Assembly (NCBI GenBank): GCA_015661985.1
Contig: DQVB01000232.1
Coordinates: 1 to 7,846 of the forward strand
Length of the DNA stretch: 7,846 nt
DNA from: Planctomycetota bacterium
Lineage (GTDB): Bacteria; Planctomycetota; Planctomycetia; Pirellulales; Thermoguttaceae
Direction: 5' to 3'
This document shows positions 1 through 5,064 of the stretch, piece by piece (position 1 is the first letter of the stretch; each line of letters starts with the position of its first letter). A model generated the notes under the pieces. The model did no database searches and had not been told where the DNA came from. It worked only from the letters and a program-made list of their open reading frames with translations. A program made the translations under genes and the position numbers.

Positions 1-409
1 CGCCCAACTCCGCGTCGTCGCCAGCCAAACGCAAGGCCTCGGCCATCTCCGCCAGAGCCTCCTCCCGCCGACCCCGGTGCCACAACACCTCAGCGTACTG
101 GCGCCGCGCGTCCGGATCCTCCGAACATGTCGCCACCGCCTCGGCCAAGAGCTCCTGGGCCCGGTCCCACTGGCCTTGCTCCATGGCCTTCAAGCCTTGC
201 TGCGACAACCGCCGGCTGGCGGCCAGCGATTGGGAGACGGGAAATCGGCTGCCGGGCCATCGGCAACCAGCCAGCGCCAGGGCCAGACAAACCACGAACA
301 GTACAATCCCAATGCCTCGGCCCAACGGCACGCCGGCCGCACTGCCAGCCCTCACGTGCCAGCCAGCCCTGCTGCGGTCGAACAACGAGTCTGTCCGCGA
401 GCGCCCCAC
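1..409 (-). CDS. TPR-containing lipoprotein, N-terminal part (cut by window edge)
   Basis: The frame stays open from GTG 409 to the left edge, giving 136 residues and no stop. Residues 31-49 are a hydrophobic stretch ending in the lipobox LAGC, with Cys49 as the expected lipidation site, so the product should be an exported, lipid-anchored protein. After a short linker come two helix-turn-helix units of tetratricopeptide type (about 72-99 and 100-133), with characteristic spacing in LKAMEQGQWDRAQELLAEAV and RRQYAEVLWHRGRREEALAE. TPRs mediate protein contacts; the partner is unknown. GTG 409 is chosen because AAGGA lies 8 bases upstream (418-422). GTG 331 would give a more standard signal peptide (Cys at 23) but has no clear ribosome binding site. 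The gene is transcribed away from the aminotransferase gene. Lipobox and TPRs are seen directly; any cellular role would be a guess. Confidence 0.82.
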   Translation of the reverse strand, partial: MGRSRTDSLFDRSRAGWHVRAGSAAGVPLGRGIGIVLFVVCLALALAGCRWPGSRFPVSQSLAASRRLSQQGLKAMEQGQWDRAQELLAEAVATCSEDPDARRQYAEVLWHRGRREEALAEMAEALRLAGDDAELG

Positions 410-417
410 CTTGCCAA

Positions 418-422
418 TCCTT
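418..422 (-). promoter_or_regulatory. Ribosome binding site of the TPR lipoprotein
   Basis: On the minus strand AAGGA lies 8 bases before GTG 409. It is the only good Shine-Dalgarno match among the in-frame starts (409, 355, 331) and decides the start, although it implies an unusually long 30-residue n-region before the hydrophobic core. Confidence 0.5.
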
Positions 423-511
423 CGGAAAAACCGGCCCCGGACAAGTGTGTCCGGAGAGCGTCTGATCTTAAGTCATTTAGTGAGCGGAACTTTGCGCTGT
501 TGAGTCAAGTT

Positions 512-530
512 TTGTACAGGTTGTTGTACA
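512..530. promoter_or_regulatory. Tandem TTGTACA palindromic boxes, possible operator
   Basis: TTGTACA occurs at 512-518 and again at 524-530, a direct repeat with 12-bp period, each copy containing the palindrome TGTACA. They lie about 105-120 bp upstream of the lipoprotein start. Repeated short palindromes near a promoter can be regulator-binding sites, but spacing and sequence match no regulator I recognise. Chance is a real alternative. Confidence 0.2.
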
Positions 531-587
531 CTGCCTCACATGCGGCAGTTCGTCTGAGGCGCAGCCTCGCTGGAATCTTACTTCCTC

Positions 588-655
588 GCACGAGTGCGCC
601 GGGTACGGGCCTTTGGGCTACGAGTGACAGGCTCCAAGCCTATCCCACGTTACAG
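588..655. repeat. Intergenic hairpin repeat family A, copy 1
   Basis: This matches 667-734 with no gap at an offset of 79 bp; about 50 of the first 65 positions agree by eye. It contains an 8-bp imperfect inverted repeat, GACAGGCT (626-633) and AGCCTATC (637-644) around loop CCA, with one mismatch, followed by the shared block TCCCACGTTA. Retained pairing and the strictly intergenic position suggest a REP-like structural repeat rather than coding remains. It contains no protein motif. Confidence 0.75.
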
Positions 656-666
656 TTTTACTGGTT

Positions 667-734
667 GCACGTGCGCGCCGGGCGCGCGTCTTTGGGTTGT
701 GGGTGAGAGGCTGGAGGCCTGTCCCACGTTAAGA
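667..734. repeat. Intergenic hairpin repeat family A, copy 2
   Basis: This is the second copy of the 79-bp-period repeat. Its hairpin arms are GAGAGGCT (705-712) and GGCCTGTC (716-723) around loop GGA. The single internal mismatch falls at the same stem position as in copy 1, and T712-G716 forms a wobble pair where copy 1 has T-A. A second, GC-only palindrome (CGCGCCGGGCGCG, near 674-686) is present here but not in copy 1. Confidence 0.75.
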
Positions 735-904
735 TGAGTGGGCGGATCGTAACAAACAGCCCTTCGGCCAACCACCCCGGTTCCGCGAGCGATGGTTCCT
801 TTGGCTTAATTAGAATCAACATGGGAGGGGTATCCTGGAAATCCTGACTGCTGCGCGGTATACAGCCTCTGAAGGCGGGGAGTGTCCAGCAGCGAGCTTG
901 AGCG

Positions 905-2149
905 ATGTGGGTGAGGAAACGGATCGACATAGGCGGGTTGGACATTGCCACGGGTCTGGTGCGTTGTGCGTTGCCGGCTGATCAGGGGCGGGTCACCGAG
1001 CGAGTGGCGCGGCTTTGGGCCCATGGCGATGACGTGCTGGTGTGTCTATCGGTCCGTACGGGTTTCGATCTGTTGCTCCAGGCCGTGCGATTCCCCCGGG
1101 GCAGTCATCTGCTGATGTCGGCGATCAATATCGGCGACATGGTGCGGATTGTGGAGCACCATGGGCTGGTACCGGTGCCGGTCGATGTGGAGCCATCGAC
1201 GATGGCCCCGCGTGTGGGGGCGATGGCCCGGGCGATCACACCGGCGGCCCGGGGGTTGGTGGTGGCCCATTTGTTCGGCGGCCGGGTGGCCATGAGGCCC
1301 ATCGCCGAGCTGGCCAGGCGGCACGGGCTGATGGTCATCGAGGACTGCGCCCAGGCCTTTGATGGGGGGTTCCGCGGGCATCCCGAGGCCGATGTGAGCA
1401 TGTTCAGTTTCGGCCCAATCAAGACCTCCACGGCGCTGGGCGGGGCGGTGATCCGGGTTGGGGACCGCCAGCTGTTGGGGCGGATGCGGAGCCTTCACCA
1501 AGGCTATCCGTCGCAGACGCGGGTCATGTATCTGCGACGCCTGTTGAAGTACGTGGGCATCAAGGGGCTATCGACGCGGTTGACGTTGAGGGCAGTGGCC
1601 CAGCTGTTCACGTTGCTGAAGGTGGACTACGACCGGGTGGCAGGCAGTGCCGCTCGGGGCTTTGCCGGGCGGGACTTTTTCGATCGCATCCGGCGGCAAC
1701 CCTCCCCGGTCCTGTTGGCCGTGCTGGAACGGCGCCTGCGACGGTTTGATGCCTTCCAGCTGTGCCTGCAACAACGGAAAGCGGCCCGGCTCCTGGAGCT
1801 GCTCGGCGACCATGTGGCTTGCCCGGGGGTGGCCAGCCAGCCTCATACGTTTTGGGTGTTTCCCATCCTGGTGGACAACCCCGCCGAGTTGGCCGGGCGG
1901 CTACGGGAGGCCGGTTTCGATGCCACCCGCCAGCACAGCTTGACCGTGATCCCAGCGCCGGCCGAAGGGCCCGCATGGGAGGCGAAAACGGCCTCTGCCA
2001 TCATGGAGCGGATCGTCTACTTGCCCCTGTATCCCCAAATGCCCGACGTAGAAATCGAGCGCATGGCGCAGATCGTCACCCGCGCGGCACGACGGGCGGA
2101 CCGGCGCTGCTTCGAGTCGCTTGCGGCGGGGGACGTCCCACGGGGGTAG
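905..2149 (+). CDS. DegT/DnrJ/EryC1/StrS-family PLP-dependent aminotransferase
   Basis: The 414-residue product has the fold-type I layout of the sugar aminotransferase family (ArnB, DesV, perosamine synthase relatives). SVRTGFDLLLQA (49-60) is the usual cofactor-phosphate region, PVPVDVEP (90-97) the conserved strand, and VVAHLFGG (119-126) the next. EDCAQAF (146-152) carries the PLP-nitrogen-binding Asp147. FSFGPIKTSTALGGAV (167-182) carries Lys173, the expected Schiff-base lysine. Members usually transfer an amino group from glutamate or glutamine to a nucleotide-linked keto-sugar in the cytoplasm; the substrate here is unknown and no dehydratase or glycosyltransferase lies nearby. It is odd in two ways: the family GEGG loop reads ALGG, and about 50 mostly helical residues (about 205-255) separate the two halves. 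An in-frame TGA at 899-901 makes ATG 905 the first possible ATG; its ribosome binding site is weak. It stands alone. Confidence 0.9.
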   Translation: MWVRKRIDIGGLDIATGLVRCALPADQGRVTERVARLWAHGDDVLVCLSVRTGFDLLLQAVRFPRGSHLLMSAINIGDMVRIVEHHGLVPVPVDVEPSTMAPRVGAMARAITPAARGLVVAHLFGGRVAMRPIAELARRHGLMVIEDCAQAFDGGFRGHPEADVSMFSFGPIKTSTALGGAVIRVGDRQLLGRMRSLHQGYPSQTRVMYLRRLLKYVGIKGLSTRLTLRAVAQLFTLLKVDYDRVAGSAARGFAGRDFFDRIRRQPSPVLLAVLERRLRRFDAFQLCLQQRKAARLLELLGDHVACPGVASQPHTFWVFPILVDNPAELAGRLREAGFDATRQHSLTVIPAPAEGPAWEAKTASAIMERIVYLPLYPQMPDVEIERMAQIVTRAARRADRRCFESLAAGDVPRG

Positions 2150-2180
2150 CCGGGTACCGTGGGGCAATCGACCAGACAGT

Positions 2181-2220
2181 GGCCTCTCGGCCGTGGAGAG
2201 CCGAGCAAGTTGTTGTTCTT
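2181..2220 (+). terminator. Possible terminator of the aminotransferase gene
   Basis: About 30 bases after the stop codon, GGCCTCTC pairs with GAGAGCC across a 7-base loop with one bulged C. Seven bases later a T-rich (TTG)n tract starts. This resembles an intrinsic terminator, but the tract is TTG-interrupted rather than pure T and sits further from the stem than usual. Confidence 0.35.
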
Positions 2221-2236
2221 GTTGTTGTTGTTGTTC
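2210..2236. repeat. TTG trinucleotide microsatellite
   Basis: Nine consecutive triplets read TTG TTG TTC TTG TTG TTG TTG TTG TTC. The tract is non-coding on the plus strand because it lies after the aminotransferase stop. It is strongly AT-richer than its surroundings and could vary in length by slippage. Confidence 0.9.
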
Positions 2237-2241
2237 TCTTT

Positions 2242-2260
2242 GTAGTGCCCCCTTCAGGTC
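2242..2260 (+). repeat. REP-like unit B1 (degenerate, GTAG-headed)
   Basis: GTAGTGCCCCCTTCAGGTC is directly followed by a near-identical unit, three mismatches in 19 positions. The hairpin arms are damaged relative to B2: CCCCCT against AGGTCG. The head is the tetranucleotide GTAG. Confidence 0.65.
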
Positions 2261-2283
2261 GTAGTGCCGCCTTCAGGCGGAAT
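2261..2283 (+). repeat. REP-like unit B2 (GTAG-headed hairpin)
   Basis: GTAGTGCC leads into a perfect 6-bp hairpin, CCGCCT (2267-2272), loop TC, AGGCGG (2275-2280), then AAT. A GTAG head followed by a GC-rich hairpin is the known architecture of REP elements linked to RAYT transposases. No such transposase is in the window. Confidence 0.7.
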
Positions 2284-2287
2284 GGGT

Positions 2288-2297
2288 GCGCCGGCGC
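2288..2297. repeat. Ten-base palindrome between inverted REP-like units
   Basis: GCGCCGGCGC is a perfect palindrome sitting between units B2 and B3, roughly at the centre of the inverted pair. It could be the apex of a larger cruciform. Confidence 0.6.
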
Positions 2298-2310
2298 AGG
2301 GGGGGCGATC

Positions 2311-2331
2311 ATTCCGCCTAGAGGCGGGACT
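2311..2331 (-). repeat. REP-like unit B3 (inverted partner of B2)
   Basis: This matches the reverse complement of 2263-2283 at 18 of 21 positions and carries its own hairpin, CCGCCT (2314-2319), loop AG, AGGCGG (2322-2327). On the minus strand its head reads ACAG rather than GTAG. B2 and B3 together form a head-out inverted pair, like the BIME mosaics of enterobacteria. Confidence 0.65.
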
Positions 2332-2344
2332 GTGAAAGAACCGC

Positions 2345-2366
2345 TTCCGGGGGCTGTCACCCGGAA
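2345..2366. repeat. Perfect hairpin TTCCGGG / CCCGGAA
   Basis: Seven-base arms at 2345-2351 and 2360-2366 flank an 8-base loop. It is one of several hairpins packed into the right half of this spacer; no T tract follows on either strand. Confidence 0.5.
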
Positions 2367-2442
2367 AGGGGCCGAAGTGAACCAACCCCGACTTTTCAAC
2401 TGGCCAGGGTGGAGCCGGTGCGGAAGAGCCTCCGGCAGGTGA

Positions 2443-2460
2443 CCGGCTGGGGACAGCCGG
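2443..2460. repeat. Perfect hairpin CCGGCTG / CAGCCGG with GGGA loop
   Basis: Arms at 2443-2449 and 2454-2460 form seven uninterrupted pairs closed by GGGA, a GNRA-type tetraloop on the plus strand. This favours a structured transcript over accidental symmetry, but expression is not shown. Confidence 0.5.
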
Positions 2461-2495
2461 GCATGCGTCGGCCTACCGCTGCGAGGAAGTGTTTC

Positions 2496-2524
2496 CAGTG
2501 ACCACTGAGGCCGGCTACCGCCGG
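2496..2524 (-). terminator. Paired small hairpins downstream of the FG-GAP gene
   Basis: CAGTG/CACTG (2496-2500, 2503-2507) and CCGGC/GCCGG (2511-2515, 2520-2524) lie 64-92 bases beyond the FG-GAP stop. They could stabilise or end that transcript. No U tract follows, so an intrinsic terminator is doubtful. Confidence 0.2.
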
Positions 2525-2587
2525 AACCGCCCATGCCCATGAAGTGGCGCGCTGTCGGACGGTTACGGGAACCCTCGTGGCCGGAAA

Positions 2588-4726
2588 TCAACGCGGTCGG
2601 ATGGTCGTCGGCGGAGTATCCACGACGATCGGATGGGGGTTTTGCAAATAGTACAGGTGTCCGTCTTCGGCTCCGACCACCAGGTCGGGCACATGGTCAC
2701 CGTCCCAATCGACCACGGCAGGGCTGGTGGTATGTCCCGCCAGCACTTGCTCGGCTACCGGCCCCATGTCTTCCAGGACATGAACCTCCTTCTGCGAGCG
2801 GACGCGTCGGAGGAAGTTGACCGAGCGGCTGTTGACCAGCAAGTCCAGCCCGCCATCGCCGTCCCAGTCGACACAGCACAGCTTGCGCCGTCCGCTCCGG
2901 CCGGCTCGTCCGTTATTGAGCTGCAAGGGCCCGTCGGAAGTGCCGGCACGCCGGTGGCGGGAGTCGTAGACGGCGCCGGTTTTTTCGCGGAAGACGCGCC
3001 GAGGCGGCATGAGCACCAAGCGCCCGGCGGTTCGTTTTCGTTCCAGCAGGGCCAAGTAGCCTTCGTGATCGAGCATCACCAGGTCGTTAAGCCCGTCGCC
3101 GGTGAAGTCCACGACCACGGGCGTGGTCCGCCACTGGCTGACCAGTTCGCCCTCGGCCGGGTCCCACCAATTCCAGGCCGGTTTGGGCGGCGGCCCGGGC
3201 CACTCGACCCGCACCGGCTGGGCAGCAGCCAGCCGAGGGCGGCCCGGGGTGCCCACGTTGCGGTACCAAATCACCTTGCCCCAGATCGAATTGACGACCA
3301 GGTCGGCCAGCCCGTCGTGATCCCAGTCAGCCACGCTCAGCGTGGTATAGCCCCACTTCGCTTCGCAAGGGCCTTGGATGGAACCGTTCGGGCCGGCTTG
3401 GATGCAGATCACTCGGCCATCGGCCTCCAGCAGCTTGGGAGCCGCCCAGCGTGGGGGGAAACCGCCGAGGTTTTCGATCCAACCGATCTGGCCGGCCGTG
3501 TTGCCACACACCAGGTCGTCGTCCCCGTCGTCGTCCCAGTCGAACCCTACGGGCGTGACCAGGGCCCCGAATTTCACCGCGTCCGCCTCCTGGCGGAAAA
3601 ACCGCGGCGGAGCAAACTGGGGCAGGCCATCGACCAGCCGGCCGGTGTGCTCTACCAGCGCCACGCGGCCGTCCTCTTGGCCGACCACCAGATCCACGTC
3701 TCCATCGCCATCCCAGTCCACCGCCACGGGGACGATCATACACAAAGGCATGCGCAGCGGCTGGCCCGCGTGCTGCAGCAAGCGGCCCGCGGCGTATCGC
3801 GGCTGGGTCCGAGTGCCCACGTTTTCAAAGTACGTGAACTTGTCGACGAACTCGCCGCAGAGAAGATCCAAGTCACCGTCGCCGTCGAAATCCGCCAAGT
3901 TTGGCGAGGGCATCCCGTACACGTCCACAGGACGGCCCGCCGCTTCGATAGGCTTGGGCTTCGCATACTTCGGCTGGGCGGCTGTGCCCACATTGCGCAG
4001 CCAATAGACCATCCCGTGCAACGGCCCCCGGGTCCACCGGCCCTGATCGTCAAAGGCATCATCCCACCCGTAGTCGGTCCAGTCGCCGGCGCCCACCACC
4101 AGATCGACCAGACCGTCGCCGTCGTAGTCGACGTATTTCCACTGGTTGGCCCGTACTCGTCGCGGATGCACGTTGGGTCCCACAGGGAGTTTCTCCGGCC
4201 GATCGAAACCATTTTCCAGGAAGCCCAAGTACTCCCGACCCGGGACCAACACCCGCGGCCGTCCGTCCACGTAGGACACTTGGATGTTCGACATCCCCGG
4301 CCCGATGGCTTTGGCCGGTCTGAACACGGGCATCTTCCGTTGGCCGCCGGGGTTCTCGAACCAGTAGGTGCCCCGGAAAGGTACGTCGGGACAAGAGACG
4401 ACCAAGTCCATGTCGCCGTCCGAGTCGTAGTCCATCGGCAAGGGCCATGCCCATAGCCCGACGCCCAGATCGACCACCAGCCCGGGGTGGTTGTACTTGA
4501 GTCGCTCCAAACCCTGGGAGCCGAACCCCGCCTGCCCCCCCTGCTGGCCCGCCAAGCTGTCCGAGGCGAAAAACCAACAGACCAGGCCCACCATCCACCA
4601 CAGCCACCGCCAGCTGGCCTGGCACCACTGGCCCGGCTGACCCTCGCCGAGTTGCCTGCAGCTCAGCCCTTCGAGCCCGCTGGATCGCCGCAGCGCGAAG
4701 TGGAGACTTGATTGATCTTTGCTCAT
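2588..4726 (-). CDS. Secreted FG-GAP/VCBS repeat protein (beta-propeller-like)
   Basis: The 712-residue product starts at ATG 4726, preceded by GGGAGG 7 bases upstream; an in-frame ATG 14 codons earlier (4768) lacks such a site. A long n-region leads into hydrophobic residues 39-54 and a likely signal peptidase site after SLA (57-59). Nine Asp-rich calcium-loop motifs of the form D-x-D-x-D-G-x-x-D-L begin near residues 99, 200, 279, 337, 396, 467, 540, 620 and 673 (DWDGDGDVDL at 337). Many are followed by [VI]xWxxNVGT and xPxxAxP segments typical of VCBS repeats. The seventh has Thr (DFTGDG) and the ninth His (DWDGDH) where other copies keep Asp or Gly. Such repeats build extracellular propellers related to integrin alpha, usually in adhesion or polymer binding. 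No catalytic domain is visible. Function beyond export and probable calcium-stabilised folding is unknown. It diverges from the gene at 5065. Confidence 0.9.
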   Translation of the reverse strand: MSKDQSSLHFALRRSSGLEGLSCRQLGEGQPGQWCQASWRWLWWMVGLVCWFFASDSLAGQQGGQAGFGSQGLERLKYNHPGLVVDLGVGLWAWPLPMDYDSDGDMDLVVSCPDVPFRGTYWFENPGGQRKMPVFRPAKAIGPGMSNIQVSYVDGRPRVLVPGREYLGFLENGFDRPEKLPVGPNVHPRRVRANQWKYVDYDGDGLVDLVVGAGDWTDYGWDDAFDDQGRWTRGPLHGMVYWLRNVGTAAQPKYAKPKPIEAAGRPVDVYGMPSPNLADFDGDGDLDLLCGEFVDKFTYFENVGTRTQPRYAAGRLLQHAGQPLRMPLCMIVPVAVDWDGDGDVDLVVGQEDGRVALVEHTGRLVDGLPQFAPPRFFRQEADAVKFGALVTPVGFDWDDDGDDDLVCGNTAGQIGWIENLGGFPPRWAAPKLLEADGRVICIQAGPNGSIQGPCEAKWGYTTLSVADWDHDGLADLVVNSIWGKVIWYRNVGTPGRPRLAAAQPVRVEWPGPPPKPAWNWWDPAEGELVSQWRTTPVVVDFTGDGLNDLVMLDHEGYLALLERKRTAGRLVLMPPRRVFREKTGAVYDSRHRRAGTSDGPLQLNNGRAGRSGRRKLCCVDWDGDGGLDLLVNSRSVNFLRRVRSQKEVHVLEDMGPVAEQVLAGHTTSPAVVDWDGDHVPDLVVGAEDGHLYYLQNPHPIVVDTPPTTIRPR

Positions 4727-4733
4727 TGGAGTA

Positions 4734-4739
4734 CCTCCC
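4734..4739 (-). promoter_or_regulatory. Ribosome binding site deciding the FG-GAP gene start
   Basis: GGGAGG on the minus strand lies 7 bases before ATG 4726. This strong match selects that start over the longer in-frame start at 4768. Confidence 0.75.
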
Positions 4740-4833
4740 GTGTGGCGTCTTTTCCCCGAGAAACCCAATCCCGTGAGGAGACATGAGCAAGTGGCGGGAC
4801 GCCTCGTTCTGCTGGTCCTGGGTCCAGTAAACG

Positions 4834-4863
4834 CTTATAGTGAACTTGAGGAAACCGTGCCAA
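4834..4863 (-). promoter_or_regulatory. Sigma70-type promoter for the FG-GAP gene
   Basis: On the minus strand TTGGCA (4863-4858) and TATAAG (4839-4834) each match the consensus at five of six positions and are separated by 18 bp. Transcription would start near 4827, leaving a leader of about 100 bases before ATG 4726. The plus strand carries TATAGT at 4836-4841 over the same TATA, but with a poor -35. Confidence 0.55.
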
Positions 4864-4955
4864 GCGGCTCGCCCTTTGCCAGCCGCCCGATGCGTCAAAC
4901 CGGGCCCTGGTGTCCGGCCGGTCCGTAAAGGTTACCAGGCCAGCCGAGTGGCCGC

Positions 4956-4980
4956 TAGTGCCAGCCGGCTTGCCGGCTTC
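4956..4980 (+). repeat. REP-like hairpin with TAGTGCC head
   Basis: TAGTGCC (4956-4962) leads into AGCCGGC (4963-4969), loop TT, GCCGGCT (4972-4978), a perfect 7-bp stem. The head is the same seven bases that precede the hairpins of units B1 and B2, although the stem sequence differs and the first base of the GTAG tetranucleotide is C here. Confidence 0.6.
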
Positions 4981-5064
4981 GGGGCGGGTCCGGCGCCAGC
5001 CAGGCTACCAAACGGGCCAGGTCGGCTGGGGCACCCAGCGGCGGGCCGTACATGTGAATCAACC

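Larger units (their letters stand above)
410..904. other. Divergent spacer between the TPR lipoprotein and aminotransferase genes
   Basis: No coding frame here has a recognisable product; open frames crossing it are unsupported and run through the repeats. It holds, left to right: a lower-GC segment (about 465-535) that probably includes the lipoprotein promoter; two TGTACA palindromes 12 bp apart; overlapping small inverted repeats (530-568); a two-copy hairpin repeat with 79-bp period (588-733); and an AT-rich patch near 803-818 that could contribute to the aminotransferase promoter. No canonical -35/-10 pair is clear for either gene. TTGACT occurs on the minus strand (508-503) without a good -10 at normal distance. 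Confidence 0.7.
2150..2587. other. Convergent spacer rich in hairpins and repeats
   Basis: The spacer lies between the 3' ends of the aminotransferase (plus) and FG-GAP (minus) genes. I find no credible coding frame. Contents in order: a bulged hairpin and TTG tract (2181-2236), the REP-like cluster (2242-2331), and a series of perfect short hairpins between 2345 and 2524. The right-hand part matches no RNA family I could recognise; tmRNA and RNase P RNA were considered and lack their conserved motifs. Confidence 0.75.
4727..5064. other. Divergent spacer between the FG-GAP and DUF4175-like genes
   Basis: This 338-bp spacer contains the minus-strand promoter (4834-4863), a weaker overlapping plus-strand -10 candidate and one REP-like hairpin (4956-4980). 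The frame of the downstream gene is open back to 4831, so GTG 4948 is a possible alternative start, but the sequence before ATG 5065 shows no membrane-protein features and no ribosome binding site. Confidence 0.65.

Noticed and set aside
77..706. A 209-codon plus-strand frame across the lipoprotein gene and its upstream spacer
   Set aside because: It lies opposite the lipobox and TPR coding sequence and runs through the hairpin repeats; composition is Arg/Pro/Ala-rich with no domain.
658..951. A 97-codon minus-strand frame in the divergent spacer
   Set aside because: It begins inside the aminotransferase gene on the other strand and ends in a hairpin repeat; no family features.
2242..2331. 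A CRISPR array
   Set aside because: The units are hairpins in mixed orientation with no regular spacers, and there are no cas genes.
2340..2530. A tmRNA, RNase P RNA or group II intron remnant
   Set aside because: I found none of the conserved tmRNA ends, RNase P core segments or intron domain V sequence.
2076..2591. A 171-codon minus-strand frame across the convergent spacer
   Set aside because: The TTG tract becomes a run of Thr and the REP-like units supply the rest; it overlaps the 3' end of the aminotransferase gene and has no ribosome binding site I can defend.
2633..4456. A 607-codon open frame on the plus strand, antisense to the FG-GAP gene
   Set aside because: Its recurring VAVPVD-like segments are the reverse complement of the repeated DWDGDG codons, so its length is a by-product of the repeats. 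The minus strand has the ribosome binding site, signal peptide and family motifs.
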